Source: Campylobacter concisus (GTDB lineage Bacteria > Campylobacterota > Campylobacteria > Campylobacterales > Campylobacteraceae). Taken from it: a stretch of 64,000 nucleotides of DNA. Under the pieces are notes generated by a model, which saw only the letters and a list, made by a program, of their open reading frames with translations, ran no database searches and was not told the origin of the DNA. The translations under genes were made by a program, and so were the position numbers. Below are positions 29,524 to 38,143 of the stretch, piece after piece. How positions within the stretch are numbered: position 1 is the stretch's first letter; the number at the start of each line of letters is the position of its first letter. Where the stretch lies: contig NZ_PIRZ01000007.1 in the NCBI RefSeq assembly GCF_003048575.1, positions 27,397 to 91,396 on the forward strand, given 5' to 3'.

Positions 29524-29619
29524 AAAAACCTCCAAATTTTGATTGTTATTAATATTTATAAAAGCTATTGATTAGTTGTAAATTTGCAACAGTTTTTCTA
29601 AAACTTAGAACTGCGGTGG

Positions 29620-29625
29620 ATTATA
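29620..29625 (-). promoter_or_regulatory. pstS -10 box
   Basis: ATTATA on the plus strand reads TATAAT toward pstS, 97 bases before its start. The 13-bp tandem repeat ends 4 bases upstream, where a -35 box would lie. Confidence 0.55.
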
Positions 29626-29629
29626 CAAT

Positions 29630-29655
29630 AAAAAATGATATTAAAAAATGATATT
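29630..29655. repeat. Tandem 13-bp direct repeat at the pst promoter
   Basis: Two perfect adjacent copies of AAAAAATGATATT (29630-29642 and 29643-29655). Read toward pstS they occupy the -35 region of the TATAAT at 29625-29620. PhoB-type response regulators bind tandem direct repeats in exactly this place, so this is a candidate site for a PhosR/PhoB-like regulator; that role is inferred. Confidence 0.55.
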
Positions 29656-29850
29656 TAAATAGTCGGTTTATCAAATTTATTTTGGCTGATAAAGAAATAT
29701 AAATTTAATCTTAAGAAAATATTTTTTTAAGTCTTGATTGTGTAGAATGGTTGCAACTTTGCCAAAACGGCATGAAAATATCATATCAAATAAGGTAAAA
29801 AGCTAAATTTATAGAATAAAATAGCCTTAAATTTCTTGAAAGGATCTTAG

Positions 29851-30792
29851 ATGAAAACTACTTCTTTGGCACTTGCTGGCTTGCTTTTAGCAACAACTCT
29901 TTCAGCAAAAGAATTTATCAGTATCGGTACTGGCGGTATGACAGGCACTTATTATCCGATAGGTGGAGCGATTTGCCGTTTAGCGAACAAAAATACTAAT
30001 GTAAAATGCTCGGTCCAATCAACTGGCGGCTCGGTTTACAACGTAAATAACGTTTTGAAAAAAGAGCTTACATTTGGCTTTGTTCAAAGTGACGTTGTCT
30101 ATGATAAATTTAACGGCACTGGCAAATTTGACGGAGCAAAAGATGAAAATTTACGCTCAGTAGTTGCTATCTATCCAGAACTTCTTGCATTTGTTGTGGC
30201 AAAAGATAGCGGTCTTACAAGTGATCTTGCTTCATTTGCAGGTAAAAAATATAACGTCGGAAACCCAGGCAGTGGCAACGAAGTGAGTACACTTGAAGTC
30301 TTTAAAGCAAAAGGCTTTGACGTTTCAAAACTAGGCTACCGCGGCGTTTTAACAGTTGGTGAATGCCCACACGCACTAAAAGATAAAAAGATAGACGGAT
30401 ACAGCTTTGTTGTCGGCCATCCAACTGCAAACATCACTGATGCTGCGACATCTTTGCCTATTGATATCCTAAATATCGAAGGTAGCGAGATCGACAAACT
30501 TCTTGCAGACAAGCCATACTTTGCAAAAGGCGTGATCCCAAAAGGCTCATATGATGGCGTAGATCACGATGTAAATACTATCGGCGTAAAAGCTGTTTTG
30601 GTAACCAATAAAGATACAAAAGATGAGGCTGTAAAAGCTGTGATAAAAGCTATTTTAGACAACTTTGATGAGTATAAAACTCTTCACCCAGCGCTAAAAT
30701 CAGTAAATAAAGAAGATCTTGTTCAAGGTCTTTCAGCTCCGCTTCACCCAGCTGCAGAGGCTGTATTTAAAGAGGCTGGTATCTTAAAATAA
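29851..30792 (+). CDS. TAXI-family TRAP transporter solute-binding protein
   Basis: 313 residues with a signal peptide ending near SAKEF. The TAXI signature is clear: SIGTGGMTGTYYPIGGAICR, then KCSVQSTGGSVYNVNNVL, NVGNPGSGNEVSTLEVF and GYSFVVGHP. These periplasmic proteins bind organic acids or related solutes for a fused TRAP permease, encoded next. The substrate cannot be named from sequence. AAAGGATCTTAG precedes the ATG. Confidence 0.9.
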   Translation: MKTTSLALAGLLLATTLSAKEFISIGTGGMTGTYYPIGGAICRLANKNTNVKCSVQSTGGSVYNVNNVLKKELTFGFVQSDVVYDKFNGTGKFDGAKDENLRSVVAIYPELLAFVVAKDSGLTSDLASFAGKKYNVGNPGSGNEVSTLEVFKAKGFDVSKLGYRGVLTVGECPHALKDKKIDGYSFVVGHPTANITDAATSLPIDILNIEGSEIDKLLADKPYFAKGVIPKGSYDGVDHDVNTIGVKAVLVTNKDTKDEAVKAVIKAILDNFDEYKTLHPALKSVNKEDLVQGLSAPLHPAAEAVFKEAGILK

Positions 30793-30798
30793 TCCATT

Positions 30799-30819
30799 TC
30801 CAGAGGCTCTGCCTCTGGA
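30799..30819 (+). terminator. Intra-operon hairpin between TAXI protein and TRAP permease
   Basis: TCCAGAGGC, loop TCT, GCCTCTGGA: a perfect 9-bp GC-rich stem 6 bases after the stop of the binding-protein gene, followed by TAAAATTT. It probably terminates some transcripts or protects the upstream mRNA, giving more binding protein than permease. Confidence 0.65.
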
Positions 30820-30874
30820 TAAAATTTAAATATGCAAATTTTTAATTTATATATTTAAATTTTAAAGGAGAGAG

Positions 30875-32941
30875 ATGAACGAAGTCAAAGACAACGAAGA
30901 ACAATTTGTCGAAGTAAAAACAAGGGAGATAAATAGCAATTTTTACAACTATTTCATTGCGATCGTATGCTTTTCTTGGTCAGTTTTTCAGCTTTATATA
31001 GCTTATTTTCCGCTTAATACAAATATTTCGCGCTCGATACACTTAGCCTTTGCAGTTGGTCTTGTATTTTTGCTTTATCCAGTCACTTTTCATAAAAAGG
31101 CACATTCTAGTTTGCCATTTTACGATCTAGTTTTTTGTGTGGCAGGCGTTGTTGCTGTGCTTTATCCAGCGGTTTATTTTTATGAACTAGCTGATAGGAC
31201 AGGGGACTACATAACACAAGATATCGTAATATCGTTTTTGGCGATCATTGTCTTGCTCGAGGCTGGCAGGCGTGTCATGGGACCAGCACTTCCAATTATT
31301 TGTATATTATTTTTGATATATGATCACTTTGGTCCTTATATGCCAGACATCATCGCTCATCAAGGTGCCAGCTTTGAAAAGATCGCAGGCCATATGTTTT
31401 TAACGACTGAGGGTATCTTTGGTGTGCCTATCGGAGTTAGCGTTAGTTTTATCTATCTTTTTGTTCTTTTTGGCTCATTGCTTGAGAGGGCAGGTGCTGG
31501 ACAATACTTCATAAATTTAGCTTTCTCACTTCTTGGAAAATATAGAGGCGGCCCAGCTAAGGCTTCAGTCATCGCAAGTGGTCTAACTGGTATGGTTTCA
31601 GGAAGCTCTACTGCAAATGTTGTAACAGTTGGTACATTTACCATACCACTTATGAAAAAAGCCGGTCTTTCACGCACAAAAGCTGGAGCCATTGAGGTCG
31701 CTGCTGGCGTAAATGGACAGCTCATGCCTCCGATCATGGGCGCAGCTGCCTTTATCATCGCTGAGTTTTTAGGCATGACATACACAAATGTCATGATGGC
31801 AGCGGTAATTCCAGCTTTTGCTTGCTATTTGTCACTATTTTTCATCGTTCATTTAGAGAGCGTGAAGCTTGGCTTAAAAGGTATAAATCAAAGCGAGTTT
31901 CACTCAAGATTTAAAATTTTTGTAAGTGGACTTCACTATATAACTCCGATTTTGATTTTACTTTATACACTATTAATCGCAAAAGAGTCAGCTATTGCTG
32001 CGGCGTTTAATGCGATTGGATTTTTATTTTTAATAATGATCTTTCAAGAGCCAGTTAAAAAGCTAGCAAGTGGCGAAAAAGTTGGAATAAATGATGTGTT
32101 AATAGGCTTTGAAGATATATTTTGGGCGATGGTTGCAGCCGCAAAAAGTATGACAACGATCGCCATTGCAACCGCACTTGCAGGTATCATCGTGGGCTCT
32201 ATCTCTCTAACTGGCCTTGGTCAGGTGCTTTCAGATCTAGTTGAGTTACTTGCTGGTGATAATATAGTTATGATATTGCTTCTTACTGCGATGATGTCGC
32301 TAATACTAGGAATGGGTCTTCCAACGACGGCAAACTACATTGTAGTTTCAAGTCTTGTGGCACCTGTTATTTTATTTTTAGCGCACAAAAATGGCTTTTT
32401 AATCCCAGCCATTGCTGTGCATCTTTTTGTCTTTTACTTTGGAATTTTAGCTGATGACACGCCACCAGTTGGTATCGCAGCTTATGCAGCAGCTGGTATT
32501 GCTAAAGCAAATCCTATAACTGTTGGTGTTCAAGGATTCTTTTATGATCTAAGAACGGCGATCTTGCCATTTGCCTTTTTCTTTAACAACAAACTTATGC
32601 TGATAGAAAGCGTAAACGAGGGCGATCCGCTTGATTCAAAAGGGATCGTTTGGATGAGCAATCCGCTTGAAATTTTACTTGTCTTTGGTATGGCGATCGT
32701 GGGAATGTTTGCATTTTCAAGCTTACTTCAAGGCTACTATGTCACAAAGCTTAGGATCTGGGAGCGTATTCTTTTGATCCCTGTTGTGCCACTAGCTCTT
32801 GTGCCAAATATATGTGCGAAATTTAATCTTATACCAAACGAATACACTGCTTATATCGTAGCTGCTGTACTTTATGGATTTGTTTTTATGACTCAATGGG
32901 GTATTAAAGATAAACCACTTGATCAAATAAAAATAATCTAA
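30875..32941 (+). CDS. Fused TRAP transporter permease (DctQM type)
   Basis: 688 residues, strongly hydrophobic. The N-terminal part contains the small DctQ-like helices, and the remainder is a DctM-like domain with GSSTANVVTVGTFTIPLM, VNGQLMPPIMGAAAFIIAEF, ILGMGLPTTANYIVVSSL and FGILADDTPPVGIAAYAAA. It imports solute captured by the TAXI protein using the Na+ gradient. AAAGGAGAGAG precedes the ATG. A palindromic terminator follows. Confidence 0.92.
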   Translation: MNEVKDNEEQFVEVKTREINSNFYNYFIAIVCFSWSVFQLYIAYFPLNTNISRSIHLAFAVGLVFLLYPVTFHKKAHSSLPFYDLVFCVAGVVAVLYPAVYFYELADRTGDYITQDIVISFLAIIVLLEAGRRVMGPALPIICILFLIYDHFGPYMPDIIAHQGASFEKIAGHMFLTTEGIFGVPIGVSVSFIYLFVLFGSLLERAGAGQYFINLAFSLLGKYRGGPAKASVIASGLTGMVSGSSTANVVTVGTFTIPLMKKAGLSRTKAGAIEVAAGVNGQLMPPIMGAAAFIIAEFLGMTYTNVMMAAVIPAFACYLSLFFIVHLESVKLGLKGINQSEFHSRFKIFVSGLHYITPILILLYTLLIAKESAIAAAFNAIGFLFLIMIFQEPVKKLASGEKVGINDVLIGFEDIFWAMVAAAKSMTTIAIATALAGIIVGSISLTGLGQVLSDLVELLAGDNIVMILLLTAMMSLILGMGLPTTANYIVVSSLVAPVILFLAHKNGFLIPAIAVHLFVFYFGILADDTPPVGIAAYAAAGIAKANPITVGVQGFFYDLRTAILPFAFFFNNKLMLIESVNEGDPLDSKGIVWMSNPLEILLVFGMAIVGMFAFSSLLQGYYVTKLRIWERILLIPVVPLALVPNICAKFNLIPNEYTAYIVAAVLYGFVFMTQWGIKDKPLDQIKII

Positions 32942-32943
32942 TC

Positions 32944-32967
32944 TTAGGCAAGAGTACTCTTGCCTAA
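32944..32967. terminator. 24-base palindrome after TRAP permease
   Basis: TTAGGCAAGAGT followed by ACTCTTGCCTAA is a perfect 24-base palindrome just after the permease stop; it can fold with a GTAC loop and is followed by ATTTCTAATATAAATTTTTT. Confidence 0.7.
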
Positions 32968-33057
32968 ATTTCTAATATAAATTTTTTAGGGCTACCTTTA
33001 TACTTTGGATAATTTCTATTTAAAATAAGTATTTTTTGGATTTTTTTGTTTTAAGAA

Positions 33058-33083
33058 ATTTTTAGGCTCGTAAGCCTAAAAAT
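33058..33083 (-). terminator. Terminator of the Sel1-repeat gene
   Basis: ATTTTTAGGCT, loop of 4, AGCCTAAAAAT: an 11-bp stem that begins at the stop codon of the minus-strand gene and is followed by an A/T-rich tail on the minus strand. Confidence 0.7.
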
Positions 33084-33568
33084 TATAGTTGTTTTGAGCG
33101 TCTTAGATCTCCTGCAAATTCGCAAGACATCTTATCGCCTAATTCGCAGCCTTTTACTAAAAATTCATAAGCTTTTTTAAATTCTTTAGCTTCTATCAAG
33201 ATAGAACCTACCATCTCACAAGAATATCCATCATTCTTATCACAAGCTTTGTTAAAAAGTTCTCTTGCTTTTTGCGGCTCAGTATTTAGATAAAGCCCAC
33301 CAGCTGCCGAGCAACCTTCAACCTCACCAGCTTCGCAAGCTTTATTATAGTACTCTAAGGCCTTGCTTGGATTAGGTAGAGCTGTTTTGCCTAGCTGATA
33401 AATGGCGCCAGTTTTTACACATGATTTTGCATCATTTTCTGCACATCCTGCTTTAAATTTTGCTAAAGCTTCTTTGAAATTCGAGCTCCCATATGCCTTT
33501 AGGCCATCTTCAAAGTTACCTGCAAAAGCACAAGCAGCTAATATTGAGATAAAAATCATTTTTTTCAT
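33083..33568 (-). CDS. Secreted Sel1-repeat (Hcp-like) protein
   Basis: 161 residues. MKKMIFISILAACAFA is a Sec signal peptide. The mature region consists of Sel1/TPR-like repeats of about 36 residues with paired Cys residues (for example ALEYYNKACEAGEVEGCSAAG and ARELFNKACDKNDGYSCEMVG), as in the Helicobacter Hcp family. The Cys pairs within repeats would form disulfides in the periplasm. Such proteins bind other proteins; the partner is unknown. It is monocistronic with its own terminator. Confidence 0.85.
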   Translation of the reverse strand: MKKMIFISILAACAFAGNFEDGLKAYGSSNFKEALAKFKAGCAENDAKSCVKTGAIYQLGKTALPNPSKALEYYNKACEAGEVEGCSAAGGLYLNTEPQKARELFNKACDKNDGYSCEMVGSILIEAKEFKKAYEFLVKGCELGDKMSCEFAGDLRRSKQL

Positions 33569-33641
33569 TTAAATTCCCTTTTTTGTGAATTAACATGCAA
33601 TTTTAGCATATTAATTTTTACACTTACTTGATGAAAAATAA

Positions 33642-34304
33642 TTACGCTTTTAAAATTTGCTCTTGTTTTTTATAATCAGGCATGATTTTTTCTATAAAAT
33701 CGTAAAAACTTTTTTGATGATGTGGATAGAGCATGTGTGTTAGTTCGTGAAGAACGACGTAGCGCACGGCTGAGAGTGGCTTTTCTATGAGTCTTAGACT
33801 TAGGTTTATATAGCCTTTTTTATGATTGCAGCTGCCCCAGCGAGTTTTGCTATTTCGTATGACGATACGCTTGATTGGTTTGTTTATAAAAGGCTGAAAA
33901 TGGCTCACAAGCTCTAAAAATAGCTCTTTTGCTCTTACTTTTACAAAACGCTCAAGGCTTTTTAAATTTGGAGTAAAGACAAACTCGCCATCAAAAAATG
34001 GCTCTTTAAAATTTTCATCAAATTTTATCTTATAAATTTGCCCAAGAAATTTTACCTCATCATCTTTTGGTAAATTTGCAAGAGCTTTTTTGTAAGTATT
34101 TTCAAGCCAAATTCTGTGCATCTCAAGAAAGCTAAGAGCCATCTTTTGTGTGCTGTAAAATGGCATAGATAGCGTGATCTTAGCGTCCTTGCCAACTCTT
34201 AGACGCATGGATTTTACATTTGTTTTAAAATTTATTAAAACGCTTAGCCCATAAAAGTCTAAATTTATGCTCTTTTGCTTTAAACTAGGCGTTTTTCTTG
34301 CCAT
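33642..34304 (-). CDS. YgjP/DUF45 family metallopeptidase
   Basis: 220 residues. The zinc motif HELTH lies at about 186-190 with a downstream His pair in LYPHHQKSFYDF, and SKTRWGSCNHKKGYINLSLRL is the strongly conserved YgjP/DUF45 (M48-like) segment. The family is a minimal gluzincin metalloprotease fold of uncertain physiological role. I chose the ATG at 34304 behind GGAGAAGC; a longer frame starts 45 bases earlier inside the MATE gene. It overlaps the MATE gene by 25 bases. Confidence 0.85.
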   Translation of the reverse strand: MARKTPSLKQKSINLDFYGLSVLINFKTNVKSMRLRVGKDAKITLSMPFYSTQKMALSFLEMHRIWLENTYKKALANLPKDDEVKFLGQIYKIKFDENFKEPFFDGEFVFTPNLKSLERFVKVRAKELFLELVSHFQPFINKPIKRIVIRNSKTRWGSCNHKKGYINLSLRLIEKPLSAVRYVVLHELTHMLYPHHQKSFYDFIEKIMPDYKKQEQILKA

Positions 34305-35599
34305 TTTTTGCTTCTCCAACGCCACGTATTTGCAAGGCCTCTTAGCCACTCATCAGCACAAAATCCTATCCAAACGCCGATAATTCCCCAGCCAAGATAG
34401 ATACCTAAAAAATATCCAAGTGGCAGCGAAAGCCCCCACATAAAGATAAGCCCGGTTACTAGTGGAAATTTTGCGTCGCCGCTTGCACGAAGGGCATTTA
34501 CGATGACGATATTAAAGGTTCTACCCGCTTCAAGAAATATCGAAAGTGTAAAAAGTGGCAACATGATCGTACGTAAATTTTCGTTTAAATTTAGTGCGTC
34601 CATGATTTGATACTTTAGTGCATAAGCTATAAGCACGACTACGAGTGTGATAAAAACTCCAAGTCTTAGCGCTCTAAATGTCCTTGTATAGGCCTCGTTA
34701 AACTCGCTTGCTCCAACTAAATGCCCAACGATGACCTCGTTTGCCACACTGATGCTCGCTCCACAAAGCAAGATAAGAAGCGTGATCTGAAAGTAAATGG
34801 TCTGCACGCTAAGGCTAGCCTCGCCCATGCTTGCCACAAAGCCAAAAGCGACCATGTATTGCGCCATCCAGAGTAAATTTTCGCCTGCGCTTGGAAGGCC
34901 GATTGAGAGGATTTTCTTTAAAATTTCAAATGGCACGACAAGTAGCTTTTTAAAGTAAATTTTAACTTTTGCCACGCGAGTGAGCATGTAAAGTAGGACA
35001 AATACGCCGATCAGCCTGCCCACAAGCGTCGAGATAGCGACCCCTTGTAGGCCTAAATTTGGCAGGTCAAACCAGCCAAAAAGGGCAATGGCGTTGCCAA
35101 AGATGGTGATTACGTTCATCAAAACTGAGGTTAGCATTACGCCAGTTGCGAAGTTATAAACGCGAAGTACCGCAGCTAGCACCATACCTATGCCGTCAAA
35201 GAGCAAGGCAAAACCAAGGATATGTAGATATGAAAAGCTCTCGTCGATGAGCTCTTTTGGCACATTTAGTAAATTTAAGATGTTGTAGCCAAAGACGTAG
35301 ATGATGATGGCTGAAAATACGCCAAATATGGTGTTTGAAGTGATGCTTGCATGTATGACATTTGAGGCTAGATCGTTCTTTTTAGCTCCCAAAGCTTGTG
35401 CGACGACGACTGAGCAGCCGATGCTTAGAAAGTTAAAAATAGTCATAAAAAGATCCATCACTTGATTGCCCGCACCCATGGCACCAACTAGATGCACACT
35501 CACTTTTGTAACCATGTAGGTGTTGATGATGAGCGTAATGAAGTGTAAAAACATATCTAAAAATATCGGAACTACGAGTTTTCTCATAGATAAGTTCAT
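34280..35599 (-). CDS. MATE family multidrug/cation exporter
   Basis: 439 residues and about twelve membrane helices. GAMGAGNQVMDLFMTIFNFLS, SVVVAQALGAKKN and the second-half counterpart SISVANEVIVGHLVGASEF are the MATE family repeats. It should export cationic compounds using a Na+ or H+ gradient. I chose the ATG at 35599 behind AAGGAAAATTTA; the open frame continues about 95 codons upstream into the divergent ABC-F gene, which is not credible. A TATAAT on the minus strand at 35638-35633 may be its promoter. Confidence 0.88.
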   Translation of the reverse strand: MNLSMRKLVVPIFLDMFLHFITLIINTYMVTKVSVHLVGAMGAGNQVMDLFMTIFNFLSIGCSVVVAQALGAKKNDLASNVIHASITSNTIFGVFSAIIIYVFGYNILNLLNVPKELIDESFSYLHILGFALLFDGIGMVLAAVLRVYNFATGVMLTSVLMNVITIFGNAIALFGWFDLPNLGLQGVAISTLVGRLIGVFVLLYMLTRVAKVKIYFKKLLVVPFEILKKILSIGLPSAGENLLWMAQYMVAFGFVASMGEASLSVQTIYFQITLLILLCGASISVANEVIVGHLVGASEFNEAYTRTFRALRLGVFITLVVVLIAYALKYQIMDALNLNENLRTIMLPLFTLSIFLEAGRTFNIVIVNALRASGDAKFPLVTGLIFMWGLSLPLGYFLGIYLGWGIIGVWIGFCADEWLRGLANTWRWRSKKWQEKRLV

Positions 35600-35668
35600 T
35601 AAATTTTCCTTAATTATTTTAAAATTTTGGCGATTATAGCCAAAATTAGGTTTTAGCTCCCTTTTTGA

Positions 35669-35674
35669 TATAAT
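35669..35674 (+). promoter_or_regulatory. -10 box of the ABC-F gene
   Basis: TATAAT in TTTTTGATATAATCGCGAG, 28 bases before the start, with T-rich DNA upstream. Confidence 0.55.
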
Positions 35675-35702
35675 CGCGAGAAATTTAAAAAATGAGAGAA
35701 AA

Positions 35703-37634
35703 ATGGCATTAATCGACCTGATAGACGTAAGTAAAAAATTTGGTGCAAATGAGATTTTAAACGCTGTAAATTTTAGTGTAAATGAAAATGAAAAAATAGC
35801 GATCATCGGTAAAAATGGCAGCGGTAAAAGCACGCTTATGAAGATCATCTCTGGCGAAGTGGCAGCTGATAGTGGCAGACGCATAGTGCAAAGCCTAATA
35901 AGCGTCGAGATGCTAGCTCAAACTCCAAATTTTAACGCAACTTTTACCGTAAGGCAGGCGCTAAATAACGAGCTAAAAGAGATATTTGACGCGATAAGCG
36001 AGTATGAAAAAAGTGGCGTCTTGCTAGCAAATGATCCTGAAAACAAAGAAATTTTAAAAGAGCAAGAGAGGCTTTTAAAATTTATAGAGGCAAAGGATGG
36101 CTGGAATATCGAGCATAAGATTGAGCGAATTTTGCAAGAATTTAAGCTAAAAGAGTATGAAAACAGACCTATTTGCTCGCTAAGTGGTGGTGAGATACGT
36201 CGCGTGGCACTGGGTGCGCTCATCCTTAAAAAGCCAGATGTCTTACTGCTTGACGAGCCGACGAACCACCTTGATGTCTACATGGTTAAATTTCTTGAAG
36301 ATATGTTAAAAAGTTCAAATCAAAGCATAGTTTTTATAAGTCACGATAGATATTTCATAGACTCGCTCGCTACCAGGTGCGTTGAGGTCGAGGAGGCTGG
36401 ACTTAGAAGCTTTGATGGTGGATATGCAAACTATCTAACCAAAAAAGAGGAAATTTTAGCAAGTCTTGCAAAGTCGCACGAGACTTTGCTAAAGCAGCTA
36501 AAGGCCGAGGAAGAGTGGCTAAGGCGCGGCGTAAAAGCTAGGCTAAAGCGAAACGAGGGCAGAAAAGAGCGAGTGCTCGCCATGCGTGAGGAGGCGAAGA
36601 AAAATCCAGGCGTGATAAGGCGCGTGAGGCTAGAGCTTGAGCGTGCAAGTAAAAATTTCAACCAAACGCAGAGCCAAAACCGCAAAAAAATGCTTTTTGA
36701 GTTTAAAAATTTAAGCAAAAGCATAGATGGTAAGGTGCTTTTTGAAAAATTTGACGCAAGGGTCTTGCAGGGCGAGCGTATAGCTATAGTCGGACGAAAT
36801 GGCAGTGGCAAGAGCACACTACTTAAAATTTTGCTAGGGCTTGAAAAGCCAAGTAGCGGCGAGATAAAAAGAGGCGAAGTAAGTATCGGCTACTTTGACC
36901 AAGCTAGAAATGTCCTTGATGATGACAAGAGCCTGATCGAGACCTTTTGTCCAAACGGCGGCGACCACGTGCTAGTTCGTGGGCGAAATATGCACGTTTA
37001 TGGCTATCTTAAAAATTTTCTCTTTCCAAAGGAATTTCTAGATAAAAAGATAGGCGTTTTAAGTGGCGGCGAAAAAAACCGCGTGGCACTTGCGATGCTT
37101 TTTACCAAAACTTACGACGTACTGGTACTTGACGAGCCGACAAACGACCTTGATATCGCAACTATTAATATCTTAGAAGACTACTTGCAAAGCTTTGAGG
37201 GGGCGATCTTGCTAGTAAGCCACGATAGGTATTTTGTCGATAAGATGGCGAGTAAGCTTTGGGCGTTTGAAGGCGAGAGGATAAATGTTTTGCACGAAGA
37301 ATACAGCGTCTATTTGGAGCTTGAAGATGAGCTAAAAGAGCTTGATAAATTTGAAAAAGAGCTTGCAAATAACCAAAATGAAGCTAAACAAAAGAGCAAA
37401 ACCGGCGTAAAGCTAAGCTATAAACAAACGCAAATTTTAAATACATATCCAGATAAAATTTCAGCCCTTGAGGCAAGAGTGGCTGAGCTAAACGAGGGGC
37501 TTAGTGATCCAAAAATTTATCAAGAAGTGGGGCTTACTAAACTTTATGAAGAGCTAGAAAAGGCAAAAGCCGAGCTTGAAAGCCTAGAAAATGAGTATTT
37601 TGAAGTTTTAGAGATCGCTGAGGAGCTAGAGTAG
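35703..37634 (+). CDS. ABC-F family ATPase (Uup-like)
   Basis: 643 residues with two nucleotide-binding domains and no membrane segments. Walker A motifs: GKNGSGKST (36-44) and a second GRNGSGKST; signatures LSGGEIRRVA and LSGGEKNRVA; Walker B VLLLDEPTNHLD and VLVLDEPTNDLD. Between the domains is a basic, charged linker (about KAEEEWLRRGVKARLKRNEG), and the C-terminus is a coiled coil, as in Uup. ABC-F proteins act on the ribosome or on nucleic acid structures rather than as transporters. Which subtype this is depends on a tree. Confidence 0.88.
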   Translation: MALIDLIDVSKKFGANEILNAVNFSVNENEKIAIIGKNGSGKSTLMKIISGEVAADSGRRIVQSLISVEMLAQTPNFNATFTVRQALNNELKEIFDAISEYEKSGVLLANDPENKEILKEQERLLKFIEAKDGWNIEHKIERILQEFKLKEYENRPICSLSGGEIRRVALGALILKKPDVLLLDEPTNHLDVYMVKFLEDMLKSSNQSIVFISHDRYFIDSLATRCVEVEEAGLRSFDGGYANYLTKKEEILASLAKSHETLLKQLKAEEEWLRRGVKARLKRNEGRKERVLAMREEAKKNPGVIRRVRLELERASKNFNQTQSQNRKKMLFEFKNLSKSIDGKVLFEKFDARVLQGERIAIVGRNGSGKSTLLKILLGLEKPSSGEIKRGEVSIGYFDQARNVLDDDKSLIETFCPNGGDHVLVRGRNMHVYGYLKNFLFPKEFLDKKIGVLSGGEKNRVALAMLFTKTYDVLVLDEPTNDLDIATINILEDYLQSFEGAILLVSHDRYFVDKMASKLWAFEGERINVLHEEYSVYLELEDELKELDKFEKELANNQNEAKQKSKTGVKLSYKQTQILNTYPDKISALEARVAELNEGLSDPKIYQEVGLTKLYEELEKAKAELESLENEYFEVLEIAEELE

Positions 37635-37635
37635 C

Positions 37636-38070
37636 TTGAAAAAGATCGGTAGGATAAGCGCGCTAAATACGAGAGTTGTTAGAAAAAATTCTGTTGTAAG
37701 CCTTAGTATTATCGTTGATAAAATGAGGTTTAGTGAGACATTTTCGCCTAAAATATATAAATATGAAGTAGGTGATCTAGTCCGGATAAAATATAAAAAG
37801 GTTGGGTTTTTAAATAAGATAGAGACTATTAGGCTAATCGCAAAAAGCAGCGAAGAATCAGGACTTTTTGCAAGGATAGAAAATTTATTCTTTTTGCTTG
37901 TTGCTTTGTATCTTTGTTTTATTTCTTTGTGGGTTATCTATTATGGGATTACGTTGGAATTTAGCATTTATAGGCTTATCATTTTGTTAGCGGCTATTTG
38001 CTTTTTGATTTGGATGGGTAAATCTGCATATCTTAGGCTTTTGATTTTTAGATATTTTATATTTGGATAG
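37636..38070 (+). CDS. Uncharacterised two-helix membrane protein
   Basis: 144 residues. About 80 soluble residues with repeated beta-strand patterns (VVRKNSVVSLSIIVDK, YEVGDLVRIKYKKVGFLNKI) are followed by two membrane helices. I recognise no family. The start is TTG at 37636, two bases after the ABC-F stop, with AGGAGCTAGA just upstream. Its proximity to the two DKNYY-type genes suggests a local envelope gene group, but no role is visible. Confidence 0.55.
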   Translation: MKKIGRISALNTRVVRKNSVVSLSIIVDKMRFSETFSPKIYKYEVGDLVRIKYKKVGFLNKIETIRLIAKSSEESGLFARIENLFFLLVALYLCFISLWVIYYGITLEFSIYRLIILLAAICFLIWMGKSAYLRLLIFRYFIFG

Positions 38071-38143
38071 AACTTTGAAATTTAAATGTATGAAAGGTTT
38101 GCGGCTTGATGAGGTCGCTAAATTTGTTTGAAACGGAGCTAAA

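Larger units (their letters stand above)
29524..29850. other. Divergent regulatory region between pstS and TAXI gene
   Basis: 327 bases without a plausible gene. It holds the pstS -10 and tandem repeat on the minus side. On the plus side it holds TGTAGAAT (about 29741-29748), a possible extended -10 for the TRAP transporter, and AAAGGATC as ribosome binding site. Confidence 0.6.

Noticed and set aside
34280..35884. 95-codon N-terminal extension of the MATE protein
   Set aside because: It runs across the promoter region and into the divergent ABC-F gene; a good ribosome site marks the ATG at 35599.
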